From Myxococcaceae bacterium (GTDB lineage: Bacteria > Myxococcota > Myxococcia > Myxococcales > Myxococcaceae), in the NCBI GenBank assembly GCA_017881265.1, contig JADGRA010000034.1:1-64000 (forward strand): DNA of 64,000 bases, given 5' to 3'. A model generated the notes under the pieces. It ran no database searches. It was not told where the DNA came from and saw only the letters and a list, made by a program, of their open reading frames with translations. Below, piece after piece: positions 43,803-54,024 of the stretch. Numbering within the stretch: the first letter of the stretch is position 1; each line of letters opens with the position of its first letter. The translations under genes and the position numbers were made by a program.

Positions 43803-45509
43803 GTGCGAAACACGGGTGTTTGCGGTGCCGTCGCGTGCGGCGTCCTGTTGCTGTTGGCGGGCTGCTCGACCTCCAGCAGTAGTCCGGGGACGTGCGCGGC
43901 AGGCTGTGGCGGCGGGCTGAGCTGCGTCACCAATGGAGACTTCCCGACCGGGGTGTGCACCGCGGTGTGCACCGGCGGCGGCTGTCCCTCCGGCACGGCG
44001 TGCACGCCGCCGCTCTCCACTGGCAACAGCTATTGCCTGCCGACGTGCGGCACGGGGGGCACAAGCTGCCCCGACTCGCTGGCGTGCACGCCCACCTCCA
44101 AGGGGAGTCTCTGTCTGGCCCCGGCCGTTGGGCCGTCGTCGCCCGTCAGCTGTGCGGCCCCACAGCTGGTGGTCGGCGCCACGGCGGGTCCAGCGACGGA
44201 GCCATCGTGCCGGATACCGGTAGTGGCCAGCGCCCTACAGGCGAGTGACGTGCAGAAGCTCGGCACGCACAGCCCGGGCGAGTCGGTGGTGTTTCACGTG
44301 CCCGCCGGCGCCACGGGCTTCTCCATCGTTAGCCAGGCAGAGACGACGGTGAATCCCTTCATCGACTGTGGCCCCGGGTTCGGCCTCATTCCCAACATCC
44401 CGGTGCCATCTCCCATCCTCACCCCGGCGGGCACCACGTTCTACGACGAGCTTCTCCTGCCGCCGCTCGACTTGACCACCGCCTCCCTTCTCTTCTTCCG
44501 GGCAGGCGGCCAGGTGCCCTACTCCCAGGCGCTGACCTTCCCCAACACCTCGGCCGGCCTGGCGCTGGCGCTGGACGGCGGCCTGCCGACTGGGCAGTGG
44601 AGCTTTGAGGTGAACGACTACGCCAATGTCTTCTCCGGTCCCGGGGGAGGGTGTGACGCCGGGCCGCTCAGAAACACCTATGACGTCCAGGTGGTGGTCT
44701 CGCCCGGCCCGTTGCTTGCCACCACGCACCTGTCCATGGACGTTTACCTGGTGACCCAGCAATTCCGTGCGGCGACGGCGGTTAACAATCCGGCCGTGCA
44801 ACGCTTCGCCAACGCCTACGCCAGCGTCTTCGCCGGCGCGGGCGTGTGCGTGACGACGGTGACGTTCCACGACGTACCACCGTGGGCCATCAACAAGTAC
44901 TCCTCGCTGTCGTCGGTGGACGACGCCGTCGTCCAGCAGCCCTGCAGCGACTTCCGGCAGATGATGACGCTCGCCGAGCCGGGGCGCACCATGGCGCTCT
45001 TTTTGGTGGATGAGCTCGCGCCGGTGGATGCGCAGGGCAACCAGACGGTCGGCCAGGACGGTGCCATCCCCGGGATGGGCAGCTACAACGGCGCCACCGT
45101 GGGCGGTGCGGCGGCGTCGCTGGCCGACCTGAGCGCCACCGGCAACTGCGGCTCGGGCTTCTCTCCCTATGTTTGCGGCCCCGACTTCACGGCCCTCATC
45201 GCCGCCCACGAGACGGGCCACTTCCTCGGCCTCTTCCACCCCACCGAGCAGACGGGCGACTTCTTCGACCCGCTGGTCGACACGGCGGCGTGCGTCTGCG
45301 CGCTCTGCGAGACGGGCGTTGCAGCGACCAACTGCAGCGACGGTGGACAGGCCACCCTCGTCGACGACAGTGTGTGTTCCGGGGCCACAGCGCAGTGTGG
45401 AGGAGCCAACCTCGCCATGTTCTGGTTACTCACCCAGGCGGACAAGGGGCAATTCTCCCCCCAGGAGGCAGCCATCCTCCGCGCCAACCCGCTGCTCTCG
45501 GCGCCGTAG
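43803..45509 (+). CDS. Putative metzincin-type protease lipoprotein
   Basis: 568 residues from a GTG. Signal with lipobox LLLLAGC (Cys21). Next is a Cys-rich region of about 100 residues with CxxGC and CPSGTACTP steps that suggests several disulfides. A beta-rich middle with jelly-roll-like strands (PGESVVFHVPAGATGFSIVS) follows. The protease signature HETGHFLGLFH begins near residue 469, an exact HExxHxxGxxH zinc motif, in a domain with further Cys (CGPDF, CVCALCETG). It would be an outer-membrane or surface-anchored metalloprotease. The substrate is unknown. It is downstream of lgt but in its own unit. Confidence 0.8.
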   Translation: MRNTGVCGAVACGVLLLLAGCSTSSSSPGTCAAGCGGGLSCVTNGDFPTGVCTAVCTGGGCPSGTACTPPLSTGNSYCLPTCGTGGTSCPDSLACTPTSKGSLCLAPAVGPSSPVSCAAPQLVVGATAGPATEPSCRIPVVASALQASDVQKLGTHSPGESVVFHVPAGATGFSIVSQAETTVNPFIDCGPGFGLIPNIPVPSPILTPAGTTFYDELLLPPLDLTTASLLFFRAGGQVPYSQALTFPNTSAGLALALDGGLPTGQWSFEVNDYANVFSGPGGGCDAGPLRNTYDVQVVVSPGPLLATTHLSMDVYLVTQQFRAATAVNNPAVQRFANAYASVFAGAGVCVTTVTFHDVPPWAINKYSSLSSVDDAVVQQPCSDFRQMMTLAEPGRTMALFLVDELAPVDAQGNQTVGQDGAIPGMGSYNGATVGGAAASLADLSATGNCGSGFSPYVCGPDFTALIAAHETGHFLGLFHPTEQTGDFFDPLVDTAACVCALCETGVAATNCSDGGQATLVDDSVCSGATAQCGGANLAMFWLLTQADKGQFSPQEAAILRANPLLSAP

Positions 45510-45596
45510 GGAGCGTCTGCCCCGGAGGGCGCCCCCACGGCCGGTGCGGGCGTCGCTTGCGCCCCGCCCGGGGGACTGAAATCCTCCAAAAGGCGT

Positions 45597-46460
45597 ATGG
45601 CCGTGCAGCGTCCTGAAGCGGAGCAGCGGGTGGCGGAGGCCGAGGCGTTGACGCGCGAGCTGGAGGAGCTGGAGGTGACTCTGGCCGAGCTCAAGGCGCA
45701 CTATGAACAGTATTTCCTGGGCGTCGACCGCCACCCTCCGCGGCAAGCCGACGCCGAGATGCGCCAGCGGCTGGCGCGCCTGCGGGGGGGCCAACCCCGC
45801 AGCGCGGTGGTGAAGTTCCGCATCCAGGCGCTGCAGCAGCGCTTCACCACCTACGACCGGCTCTGGAAGCGGACGCTGAGCGAGATGGAGAACGGCACCT
45901 ACCAGCGGGACCTCTTCAAAGCGCGCCGCCGCCGAAAGACGGGCGAGACGCCGCTGGCCGAGGCGCGCGCCCCGGCGGACCCCGCGCCGCCGCCGGAGAC
46001 GCCCCGGCCCGCGCCGCCCGCTGCCGGCATCCCGTTGGGGACGCAGGGCGGCGTGCCGAAGGTGGCGCCGGTGGCCATTCCCACCGGGACGCAGGGCGGA
46101 GCCAGCCGCCCGGGGCCGGTGCCCGCGGTGGCGCCGGTGGCGATTCCCTTGGGGACGCAAGGCGGCGCTCGCCGGCCGAGCGTGCCGCCGGCGCCCATTC
46201 CCACCGGGACGCAGGGCGCGGTGGCCCGGGCTGCCGCGGAGGCCCTGGCCGAGCCCCGCCTGCGGGCGGTGTACGAGGCTTATGTCGCGGCGAAGAAGAG
46301 CTGCCAGGAGGATGTGAGTCGCCTCAGCTACGAGTCGGTTGCCGACTCGCTCCGCAAGCAGGTTCCGGAGCTCCTCGAGCGACACGGGGCGCGCGACGTG
46401 GAGTACAAGGTCGTGGTGAAGGACGGGAAAGCCGTCCTGCGGGCCGTGCCCAAGAGCTGA
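45597..46460 (+). CDS. Coiled-coil protein with four IPxGTQGG repeats
   Basis: 287 residues. The N-terminal 110 form a coiled coil (VAEAEALTRELEELEVTLAE) and a conserved-looking block (AVVKFRIQALQQRFTTYDRL, WKRTLSEMENGTYQRDLFKA). The middle is Pro/Ala-rich with four repeats of IP(L/T)GTQGG. The last 75 residues form a second compact domain (YEAYVAAKKSCQEDVSRLSY ... LLERHGARDVEYKVVVKDGK). There is no signal peptide or TM segment. The two ordered ends resemble a myxobacterial-only protein type, but I cannot name the family. Function unknown. Confidence 0.7.
   Translation: MAVQRPEAEQRVAEAEALTRELEELEVTLAELKAHYEQYFLGVDRHPPRQADAEMRQRLARLRGGQPRSAVVKFRIQALQQRFTTYDRLWKRTLSEMENGTYQRDLFKARRRRKTGETPLAEARAPADPAPPPETPRPAPPAAGIPLGTQGGVPKVAPVAIPTGTQGGASRPGPVPAVAPVAIPLGTQGGARRPSVPPAPIPTGTQGAVARAAAEALAEPRLRAVYEAYVAAKKSCQEDVSRLSYESVADSLRKQVPELLERHGARDVEYKVVVKDGKAVLRAVPKS
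46027..46215 (+). repeat. Four imperfect in-frame repeats coding IPxGTQGG
   Basis: Four units begin near 46027, 46077, 46140 and 46195, each with a core close to GGGACGCAGGGCGG. Units 2 and 4 code PIPTGTQG-type and units 1 and 3 code IPLGTQGG-type peptides, an alternating pattern suggestive of duplication of a two-unit block. Confidence 0.75.
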
Positions 46461-46530
46461 AAGACGGCTGTTTCCGCCTCGCCCGGGTTGTTGCTACACA
46501 CACCCCCCCCCCCGCGTCCTTGGGAGCCAC

Positions 46531-46779
46531 TTGCGTCGGTGCACCTTCTTCCTCCTCGCCGTTGCAGCGCTGGCCGGCGTCGCCTGCACGCCATGCCAGG
46601 GCGTGCACTCCTCGGTCTTGCAGCCCGACGGCGGTGCCGTGCGGTGCGTCACCGGCGAGGATTGCCCCCGGACAGGGAACGACACGGTGTGCATCACGAC
46701 CTCGCCGCCGATTTACACCGGGACGTGCGTCGCCTGCGTCTCCACCGCGTGCGTGCGGAGGGTGGAGACCTGTCCGTGA
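46531..46779 (+). CDS. Small Cys-rich putative lipoprotein
   Basis: 82 residues from a TTG at 46531 with GGGAG upstream. The N-terminus FFLLAVAALAGVACTPC is a lipoprotein-like signal. The mature part of about 60 residues has seven further Cys ([36 protein letters not shown]), likely disulfide-bonded and related in style to the Cys-rich N-terminal part of the protease lipoprotein nearby. The stop overlaps the GTG of the next gene, indicating translational coupling with the TPR lipoprotein. Function unknown. Confidence 0.65.
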   Translation: MRRCTFFLLAVAALAGVACTPCQGVHSSVLQPDGGAVRCVTGEDCPRTGNDTVCITTSPPIYTGTCVACVSTACVRRVETCP

Positions 46780-47702
46780 GGCCCGCCGGCGTGCTTCTTC
46801 TGGGGCTAGTGCTGACCGGCTGCAGCCGCTCGCCGGAGGAGCACCTGGTGGCCGCAAAGGACGCCGTCTTTGAAAAACGGCCGCAGACGGCCCTGCGCGA
46901 GTACCGGCTGGCGCTGGACGCGGTGGACAAGGACCACTCGGCCTCCGGCCTGGCCCTGCGCGCCCGGGCGCTGCGGGGCGCTGCGGACACCTACTACCTG
47001 GAATTGCGCGACGTGGCCAAGGCCCTGGGCATCTACCGCGAGCTGGTGGCCCAGGCGCCGGAGGCCCCAGAGACGGTGGAGGCGCACGTGCTGATGGCCG
47101 ACATCCTCCACCACCACTACCACGACTTGCGGGGGGCCATCGCCGAGCTCACCGCGGCCCTGGCGCGCAAGCCCGCCCGCGCGGCGGACCTGTCCTATGA
47201 CGTGTGCAAGCTGTACTTCGAGCTGGGGGATTACCAGCAGTGCACCATCGAGTCGGAGAAGCTGATGCAGGCCTACCCCGTCTCGCCGCGCATCCCCGAC
47301 GCGCTCTTCCTCGCCGGGCAGGCGTACGCCATGCAGGACGGAATGCACGGCCAGGCCGAGCGCGCCTTCCAGACACTGGCCGAGAAGTACCCGAGCAGCG
47401 AGCTCGCCCCGCACGCCCTCTTTGAACTGGGCAAGCTGCGGGCCGAAGCCGGGGACAGCCCGGGCGCCATCAAGGCCTGGGTGGCGGCACTGCCGCACCA
47501 CCCGGACCCCAAGGTGGTGCAAGCCGCCATCGCCCGCATCCGGGCGCGGATTGCGCAGACGACTCCCGCGGGCCTGGGCCAGGCGGCAGCCTTCTCTAAG
47601 GGCGAGCTGGGGTCGCACCGGCCACGGGAAAACCAGGCGAAGACGAGCGTGGAGGCTGCCGGTGGAACGGCGGCCGAGGCAGCCAAGGAGCACGGGGACT
47701 AG
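46776..47702 (+). CDS. TPR-repeat lipoprotein
   Basis: 308 residues from a GTG at 46776 overlapping the previous stop (GTGA). Lipobox LVLTGC at Cys16. At least five tetratricopeptide-like helix pairs follow, for example [80 protein letters not shown] and [20 protein letters not shown]. Such lipoproteins serve as assembly scaffolds at the envelope (compare BamD-like and Tgl-like proteins), but no direct match is claimed. hemL starts 2 bases after its stop. Confidence 0.82.
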   Translation: MRPAGVLLLGLVLTGCSRSPEEHLVAAKDAVFEKRPQTALREYRLALDAVDKDHSASGLALRARALRGAADTYYLELRDVAKALGIYRELVAQAPEAPETVEAHVLMADILHHHYHDLRGAIAELTAALARKPARAADLSYDVCKLYFELGDYQQCTIESEKLMQAYPVSPRIPDALFLAGQAYAMQDGMHGQAERAFQTLAEKYPSSELAPHALFELGKLRAEAGDSPGAIKAWVAALPHHPDPKVVQAAIARIRARIAQTTPAGLGQAAAFSKGELGSHRPRENQAKTSVEAAGGTAAEAAKEHGD

Positions 47703-47704
47703 CG

Positions 47705-48988
47705 ATGGAAAATTCCGGAAGTCAGGGCCTCTTCGCGCGGGCGTTGCAGCACATCCCCGGCGGGGTGAATTCGCCGGTGCGGGCCTTCCGCGGCGTGGGT
47801 GGCACGCCCATCTTCTTCCGGGAGGGCGCCGGGCCGTGGCTCACCGACGTCGACGGCAACCGCTACGTCGACCACGTCGGCAGCTGGGGCCCGCTCATCC
47901 TCGGGCATGCCTACCCGGCCGTGGTGCGCGCGGTGATGGAGGCTGCCCAGCGCGGGACGTCCTTCGGGGCCCCCCATGCCGGCGAGGTGGAGCTGGCCGA
48001 GCTCGTCAGCCGCCGCATGCCATCGGTGGAGATGCTGCGCCTCACCTCCTCAGGGACGGAGGCCACGCTGGCGGCGGTGCGGCTGGCGCGCGGCTTCACC
48101 GGCCGGGAGGCGCTGGTGAAATTCGAGGGCTGCTACCACGGCTGGGGGGACAGCTTCCTCGTCAAAGCCGGCAGCGGCGTGGAGACGCTGGGCCTGCCGG
48201 ACTCTCCGGGCGTCCCCAAGACGCTAGCGCAGCTCACCCTGACGCTGCCCTACAACAACCTGGAGGCGGCCAAGGCGTTGTTCGCCGCGGAGGGCCAGCG
48301 CATCGCGGCCGTCATCCTCGAACCGGTGGTGGGAAACATGGGGGTGCTGAAACCGTCCCCGGGGTTTCTTCAGGGCCTGCAGTCGCTGGCCCGGGCCCAC
48401 GGCGCGCTCCTCATCTTTGACGAGGTCATGACCGGCTTCCGCCTCGCCCCTGGCGGCGCCCAGGAACTGTACGGGCTGAAGCCGGACCTCACCTGCCTGG
48501 GCAAAGTCATCGGCGGTGGGCTGCCGGTGGGCGCCTACGGGGGCCGGCGGGACGTCATGCAGCACGTGGCGCCGGCTGGGCCGGTATACCAGGCCGGGAC
48601 GCTTTCGGGGAACCCGCTGGCCGTCGCCGCCGGCCTGGCCTGCCTAAAGGCGCTGGAGGAACCGGGGGCCTACGCACGGCTGGAGGCGGTGGGCCGTGCG
48701 CTGGAGGAGGGGCTTCTGGCGGAGGCGAAGGCCGCCGGCGTCAGTGTCACCCTGAACCGCGTCGGCAGCATGTGGACGCTCTTCTTCACGCCCGGGCCGG
48801 TGTACGACTACCCGACGGCGAAGACGGCGTCGGTGGAGCGCTTCGGGCGCTTCTTCCACGCCATGCTGGAGGGCGGCGTCTACCTGCCACCGAGTCAATT
48901 CGAGGCGGCCTTCGCGTCCCTGGCCATGGGGCCGGACGTGGTGGCGCACACGCTGGAGGCCGCCCGGAAGGCCTTTCGTTCCCTTTGA
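47705..48988 (+). CDS. hemL: Glutamate-1-semialdehyde 2,1-aminomutase
   Basis: 427 residues. PLP-dependent enzyme of the C5 pathway that forms 5-aminolevulinate. Diagnostic segments: [40 protein letters not shown] near 120, [55 protein letters not shown], and the PLP lysine Lys267 in [19 protein letters not shown]. It belongs to the tetrapyrrole pathway, consistent with a heme-rich aerobic lifestyle. It is probably cotranscribed with the TPR lipoprotein. Confidence 0.97.
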   Translation: MENSGSQGLFARALQHIPGGVNSPVRAFRGVGGTPIFFREGAGPWLTDVDGNRYVDHVGSWGPLILGHAYPAVVRAVMEAAQRGTSFGAPHAGEVELAELVSRRMPSVEMLRLTSSGTEATLAAVRLARGFTGREALVKFEGCYHGWGDSFLVKAGSGVETLGLPDSPGVPKTLAQLTLTLPYNNLEAAKALFAAEGQRIAAVILEPVVGNMGVLKPSPGFLQGLQSLARAHGALLIFDEVMTGFRLAPGGAQELYGLKPDLTCLGKVIGGGLPVGAYGGRRDVMQHVAPAGPVYQAGTLSGNPLAVAAGLACLKALEEPGAYARLEAVGRALEEGLLAEAKAAGVSVTLNRVGSMWTLFFTPGPVYDYPTAKTASVERFGRFFHAMLEGGVYLPPSQFEAAFASLAMGPDVVAHTLEAARKAFRSL

Positions 48989-49103
48989 GAAGTTGTAGCT
49001 GTTGCGGACGGTTGCGCCCCCTGGGGCCGGGTGCTAGAGCGCGCCGCGGTCCTGCCACGGGGGTTGTCGTGCCAAATCCCCCTCCGGCCGGGCTGATGGA
49101 GGA

Positions 49104-49352
49104 GTGGCCTTTTTTGTGGCAAAGCCCGAAGAGGACGAAGGGCTGGCCGGCGCCCAGCGCCGGGCGGCGCCTTACCTGGATGCGGTGTGGCAGATGGTGG
49201 CTGCACTGGTGGCCGGCGCGGTGGTGGGAATGCTGTTGGACCGCAAGTTGGGCAGTAGTCCTTGGGGCGTGGTGAGCGGGTTGGGGTTGGGGTTGGGCTT
49301 GGGCTTCTGGAGGCTGATTCGCACTCTGGCGTCCTTGGGAAAGCAGCCGTGA
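49104..49352 (+). CDS. atpZ: AtpZ/AtpI-family small membrane protein
   Basis: 82 residues from the GTG at 49104; the GTG at 49116, with GGAGGAG eleven bases before, is an equally good choice and gives 78. Two TM helices are separated by a short polar turn: [20 protein letters not shown] with [11 protein letters not shown] and then [18 protein letters not shown]. This is the AtpZ pattern, found first in Fo operons, where AtpZ/AtpI help assemble the c-ring or move Mg2+. It overlaps the next gene by 4 bases. Confidence 0.8.
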   Translation: MAFFVAKPEEDEGLAGAQRRAAPYLDAVWQMVAALVAGAVVGMLLDRKLGSSPWGVVSGLGLGLGLGFWRLIRTLASLGKQP

Positions 49353-49726
49353 CGCGCGTTCTTCTTCCCTTTGCAGCGGCCATGGTGGCCCTCGGTGCCG
49401 TCGCCTGGGCGCTCGCGGCGGCCTGGCCGGCTTCCGTGTCCGGCGCGCGGACGGGCATTGCCCTGGCCGCCGCGGCGGGCGTGGGCGGCCTTTGGGTGAA
49501 GGCCCAGGCGCTGCGCAAGGGCGTCAATGGGGCGCTCGGCTGGACAGTGGCCCTCTTCTTCGCGCGGGTGGCGCTGTGGGGCGCGGGCGTCCTGTGGCTG
49601 AGAAGCCAGGCCGGGGATGTGGCCGCCTTCACTGCCGGCTTCTGCGCCGTCTTCGGCGTCGGGCTGTGGCTGGAAATCTCCTTTATCCTGGTGGCGTCCC
49701 GCCGCCGGCAGCGAGGTGCGGCGTGA
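49349..49726 (+). CDS. atpI: ATP synthase protein I-like
   Basis: 125 residues from a GTG at 49349, overlapping the atpZ stop. Four hydrophobic segments ([78 protein letters not shown]) form the AtpI (UncI) layout, with the characteristic [12 protein letters not shown] loop. Sequence identity in this family is low, so assignment rests on topology, length and position ahead of atpB. AtpI assists c-ring assembly. Confidence 0.75.
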   Translation: MTRVLLPFAAAMVALGAVAWALAAAWPASVSGARTGIALAAAAGVGGLWVKAQALRKGVNGALGWTVALFFARVALWGAGVLWLRSQAGDVAAFTAGFCAVFGVGLWLEISFILVASRRRQRGAA

Positions 49727-50769
49727 GTCGGTACGTGGCGCTGTTAGGTTGGATGCTGGCCACGGTGGCGCTGGCGGCCGAGGAGCCGGCGGAACACGCC
49801 GCCAAGCACGTGCCGCCCGGGAAGCTGCAGGCGGTGGTGGAAGAGACGGAGGAGCCGCCCCAGGACACCGCTGGCTACATTCTTCACCACGTCCTCGACT
49901 CGGAGACTCTGGCATTCCAGGTCCCGCTCCGGGACAAGGAATTCAAGTACCGCTTCCCGGTGTGGCGAATTCCGCTGAAGGCCGGCGCCTGCCCCGCCAA
50001 CGTGCACGAGAAGGCCTCCCTCGGCGCGGGCTGCCTGGACCTCAGCCTCACCAAGATGAGCGCGATGCTGGTGCTGGCCACGGTGGTCCTGGTGCTCGTC
50101 TTCCTTTTGGGCACGCGCAAGCAGGAAGGCGGCCTGGTGCCGCGGGGCCGCCTCGCCAACTTCCTGGAGATGATGGTGGTCTTCGTCCGCAACGAGATTG
50201 CCATCCCCAACATCGGTAAGGAGGAAGGCCCCCGCTACGTGCCCTACCTCCTCACCGTCTTCTTCTTCATCCTCACCATCAACCTGCTCGGCCTCTTCCC
50301 GTGGATGTCGAGTGCCACCGGCAACATCGCCGTCACCGGGGCGCTGGCGGCCATCACCTTCGTTCTTACCCAGGTGGCGAGCATCCGCTCGGCGGGCTTT
50401 CTGGGTTACCTCAAGCACCTCACCGGCGGCGTGCCCGTCTTTCTCTGGCCCATCATGATTCCGGTGGAGGTCCTCGGCCTCTTCACCAAGCCCTTCGCCC
50501 TCACCTTGCGTCTGTTCGCCAACATGCTGGCCGGGCACATCGTCCTGTTTTGTCTCATCGGCCTCATCTTCTTCATTGGCCACATCGCCGTGGCGGCGGT
50601 GGCGGTCCCGCTGGGAATGGCCATCTACTTCCTGGAACTCTTCGTGGCCTTCCTGCAGGCCTACATCTTCACCATGCTGTCCTCGCTCTTCATCGGGATG
50701 GGCGTGGCCATGGGACACCACCCCGAAGCGCATGAAGCGGAGGGCACGCACCCGCCCGCCGCGCACTAG
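49723..50769 (+). CDS. atpB: F1Fo ATP synthase subunit a
   Basis: 348 residues from a GTG at 49723 that overlaps the atpI stop. An N-terminal signal-like segment and a periplasmic region of about 90 residues ([20 protein letters not shown], with Cys-containing [19 protein letters not shown]) make it longer than E. coli subunit a (271). The core helices follow: [33 protein letters not shown], and the essential Arg in [19 protein letters not shown] near 260, then the final helix [20 protein letters not shown]. It forms the proton half-channels beside the c-ring. Confidence 0.96.
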   Translation: MSRYVALLGWMLATVALAAEEPAEHAAKHVPPGKLQAVVEETEEPPQDTAGYILHHVLDSETLAFQVPLRDKEFKYRFPVWRIPLKAGACPANVHEKASLGAGCLDLSLTKMSAMLVLATVVLVLVFLLGTRKQEGGLVPRGRLANFLEMMVVFVRNEIAIPNIGKEEGPRYVPYLLTVFFFILTINLLGLFPWMSSATGNIAVTGALAAITFVLTQVASIRSAGFLGYLKHLTGGVPVFLWPIMIPVEVLGLFTKPFALTLRLFANMLAGHIVLFCLIGLIFFIGHIAVAAVAVPLGMAIYFLELFVAFLQAYIFTMLSSLFIGMGVAMGHHPEAHEAEGTHPPAAH

Positions 50770-50879
50770 CCCTCTCTCACACCCCGTGGCCGAATGGTCG
50801 GCGACGGGAGGTAGCCCTGGGGAACACTTGACCCCCCCTGACGTCCAAGGGTCCCACTGCAGCCCCTTAGGAAAGAGAA

Positions 50880-51110
50880 ATGACCAACCTTGCCCTTGCA
50901 TTCTTCGGTGCTGGCATCGCCGCCGGCCTCTCCGTCCTCGGCGTCGGCGTTGGCATCGGCCGCCTCGCTGCCTCGGCGCTCGAGGCAACCGGCCGTCAGC
51001 CCGCCGCCACCAATGACATCCGCACCAGCATGCTGATTGCCGCGGCGCTCATCGAAGGCGTCGGCTTCGCCGGCATCGTGGTGGCCTTCCTCCTCGCTGG
51101 TAAGACTTAA
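50880..51110 (+). CDS. atpE: F1Fo ATP synthase subunit c
   Basis: 76 residues, two TM helices with a polar loop RQPAATNDIRTS. The first helix carries the glycine packing motif SVLGVGVGIGRLAASALEAT; the second has the ion-binding carboxylate Glu59 in MLIAAALIEGVGFAGIVVAF. The Gln in helix 1 and the Ser/Thr after the Glu that mark Na+-type rings are missing, so a proton-driven ring is likely. A strong AGGAAAGAG ribosome site and the hairpin between it and atpF suit the high copy number needed. The 110 bases to atpB contain no visible gene. Confidence 0.96.
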   Translation: MTNLALAFFGAGIAAGLSVLGVGVGIGRLAASALEATGRQPAATNDIRTSMLIAAALIEGVGFAGIVVAFLLAGKT

Positions 51111-51122
51111 AAATCCCCACTT

Positions 51123-51161
51123 GGCCTTCTGGCCTCCTCCCCAAGGGGGCGCCAGAGGGCC
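51123..51161 (+). other. Intercistronic hairpin between atpE and atpF
   Basis: GGCCTTCTGGC (51123-51133) pairs with GCCAGAGGGCC (51151-51161) through 11 positions (one G-U), and the loop itself contains TCCCC/GGGGG that can extend the stem. It lies 12 bases after the atpE stop. There is no T-run, so it is more likely to stabilise or process the atpE end than to terminate. Confidence 0.55.
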
Positions 51162-51183
51162 CCACTTCTTGTCCTGCCAGCCC

Positions 51184-51714
51184 ATGCCCCTCCTGCTCGC
51201 TGAAACCAGTTTTCTCGAGGTCCGTCCGGGCCTCATCTTCTGGACGCTGGTCACCTTCGTCCTCGCCGCCCTCGTCCTGCGGCGGGTGGCCTGGGGCCCC
51301 ATCGTCGCCCGCGTGGACGAGCGGGAGAAGACCATCCAGGCAGCCATCGACGCGGCCAAGCACGAGCGCGCGGAGGCGGAGAAGCTCCTGGGTGAGCAGA
51401 AGGCGGCCATCGCCCAGGCGCGGCGGGAGGCGGGTGAAATGGTGCGCAAGAATGCCGAGGACGTGGAACGGCTGCGCGCCGACCTCCTGGCCAAGGCCCG
51501 GGCCCAGGCCGAGGAGTTGAAGGCCGACGCCAAGCGTTCCATCGAGGACGAGAAGGCGAAGGCGGTGGCCGAGGTGAAGGGCGTGGTGGCGGACCTGGCC
51601 ATCCAAATCGCCGAGAAGCTGCTCGGCGAGAACCTCGACGCCGACAAGCAGCGCAAGCTGGCGCAGCAGTACCTCGACTCCCTCGGCCGCCCGTCCTCGA
51701 CGCGGCCCTCCTGA
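51184..51714 (+). CDS. atpF: F1Fo ATP synthase subunit b
   Basis: 176 residues from the ATG at 51184. One N-terminal TM helix (RPGLIFWTLVTFVLAALVLR) is followed by a long charged coiled coil (RVDEREKTIQAAIDAAKHER, AEEL and DAKRSIEDEKAKAVAE), the stalk that holds delta and the F1 hexamer still. Only one b-type gene is present. atpH, which usually follows, is 43 kb away in the window; ychF follows instead after 4 bases. Confidence 0.95.
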   Translation: MPLLLAETSFLEVRPGLIFWTLVTFVLAALVLRRVAWGPIVARVDEREKTIQAAIDAAKHERAEAEKLLGEQKAAIAQARREAGEMVRKNAEDVERLRADLLAKARAQAEELKADAKRSIEDEKAKAVAEVKGVVADLAIQIAEKLLGENLDADKQRKLAQQYLDSLGRPSSTRPS

Positions 51715-51718
51715 CGGC

Positions 51719-52828
51719 GTGGGACTGAGCATCGGCATCGTCGGACTGCCCAACGTGGGCAAGTCCACGCTCTTCAACGCCCTCTCCGCGGCGGGAGCGC
51801 AGGCGGCCAACTACCCTTTCTGCACCATCGAGCCGAACGTAGGCGTGGTGCCGGTGCCGGACGTGCGGCTGGACCAGCTGTCGGCGCTGGTGAAGCCGAA
51901 GCAGACGCTGCACGCGACGCTGGAGTTTTTGGACATCGCCGGCCTGGTGCGCGGGGCCAGCAAGGGCGAGGGCCTGGGCAACCAGTTCCTGGCCAACATT
52001 CGCCAGGTCGACGCGGTGCTTCACGTGCTGCGGTGCTTCGAGGACCCCAACGTCGTCCACGTCGAGGGCAGCATCGACCCGCTACGGGACCACGACGTGG
52101 TGGACACGGAGCTCTGCCTCAAGGACCTGGACACCGTCGACAAGCGCCGCGAGCGCACGCAGAAGGCGGCCAAGGCGGGCGGCAAGGCCGGGGAGGAGGC
52201 CAAGTTGGAGCTGCTGCTGCTCGACCGGGTGAAGGCCGGCCTTGACGCCGGCAAGCCGGCGCGGGCGCAGGGTCTCTCCTTCGACGAGCGCGTCCGACTG
52301 CGGGACCTTTTTCTCCTCACCGACAAGCCCGTCCTCTACGTCGCCAACATCGCGGAGGCCCAGCTGGGGCACGAGGAGCAGGACACGCACGTGCAGACAG
52401 TGCGCGCACTGGCTACCGCCGAGGGAGCCGAGGCGGTGGTGCTGGCCGCGGCCATCGAGGCGGAAATCCAGCAGCTGCCCCCCGTGGAACGGCCGGCGTT
52501 CCTCACCTCGGTGGGCCTCACCGAACCCGGACTTCACAAGGTGGTGCGCGCCGGCTATGCGCTGCTTGGGCTACAGACCTACTTCACCGTCGGCGAGGAG
52601 GAGTGCCGGGCCTGGACGTTCCACAAGGGGGCCAAGGCCCCGGAGGCGGCCGGCGTCATCCACTCCGACTTCGAGCGGGGCTTCATCAAGGCGGAAGTCT
52701 TCGACTGGAAGGACCTCCTCAAGTACGGCAGCGAGGCGGCCGTGCGCGAGAAGGGCCTTCTGCGCGTCGAGGGCCGGGAGTACGTGGTGCAGGACGGCGA
52801 CTGCATGCACTTCCGCTTCAACGTCTGA
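51719..52828 (+). CDS. ychF: Redox-regulated ATPase YchF (OLA1 family)
   Basis: 369 residues from a GTG. The TRAFAC domain has [20 protein letters not shown] (P-loop, near 5-24), [38 protein letters not shown], and NIAE in place of the NKxD motif, the change that makes the family prefer ATP over GTP. A coiled coil and the C-terminal TGS domain ([20 protein letters not shown] to the end with [20 protein letters not shown]) complete it. YchF binds ribosomes and responds to stress in other bacteria. It is the last gene of the Fo operon. Confidence 0.96.
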   Translation: MGLSIGIVGLPNVGKSTLFNALSAAGAQAANYPFCTIEPNVGVVPVPDVRLDQLSALVKPKQTLHATLEFLDIAGLVRGASKGEGLGNQFLANIRQVDAVLHVLRCFEDPNVVHVEGSIDPLRDHDVVDTELCLKDLDTVDKRRERTQKAAKAGGKAGEEAKLELLLLDRVKAGLDAGKPARAQGLSFDERVRLRDLFLLTDKPVLYVANIAEAQLGHEEQDTHVQTVRALATAEGAEAVVLAAAIEAEIQQLPPVERPAFLTSVGLTEPGLHKVVRAGYALLGLQTYFTVGEEECRAWTFHKGAKAPEAAGVIHSDFERGFIKAEVFDWKDLLKYGSEAAVREKGLLRVEGREYVVQDGDCMHFRFNV

Positions 52829-52862
52829 CGTCCCCCCCAAAGCGTCCCCTTGCGGGGCAGCG

Positions 52863-53341
52863 TCAGAGGCCCAATACGGAGAGGCCGGGGTGGCCCTCGG
52901 GCCTCGCCCCCAGGGGCCAGCGGAACTTTCTGTCCTCCTCCCGGAGGAGGACGTCGTTGATGGAGGCCTCGCGCCGGCGCATCAGGCCCTCGGGGTCGAA
53001 CTCCCACTGCTCGTTGCCGTGGCTTCGAAACCAGTGCCCGCTGTCGTCGTGCCATTCATAGACGAAGCGCACGGCGATGCGGTTGTCGGTGTAGGCCCAC
53101 ACCTCCTTGATGAGGCGGTAGTCCAGCTCGCGCGCCCATTTGCGCCGGAGGAAGGCGATGATTTCCGCCCGGCCCTGGAGGAACTCCGCCCGGTTGCGCC
53201 AGATACTGTCCGGCGTGTAGGCGAGCGCGACGCGCTCGGGGTCCCGGCCATTCCAGGCATTCTCGGCCAGGCGTGCCTTGCGCGACGCGCTCTCGGCAGT
53301 GAAGGGCGGCCGGACGGGTGTCGGCGGGGTGGGGCTGGACG

Positions 53342-53345
<4 letters not shown>
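52863..53345 (-). CDS. NTF2-like DUF1348 family protein
   Basis: 160 residues from the ATG at 53345, overlapping the preceding gene's stop by 4 bases (ATGA). The body is one NTF2-like alpha+beta domain typical of DUF1348: [60 protein letters not shown], and [20 protein letters not shown]. The family is widespread, and its reaction is unknown. It is cotranslated with the flavin-oxidase-like protein upstream, hinting at a shared small-molecule detoxification role, which is inference. Confidence 0.85.
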
Positions 53346-53992
<647 letters not shown>

Positions 53993-54024
53993 GGCGCGCT
54001 CCTTTTCTTCTTGGACGGGGCCGC

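Noticed and set aside
52830-52862. CCCC-TTGC-GGGG hairpin between ychF and the DUF1348 gene as a terminator
   Set aside because: The stem is only 4-5 bp with no T-run on either strand, so support is too weak.
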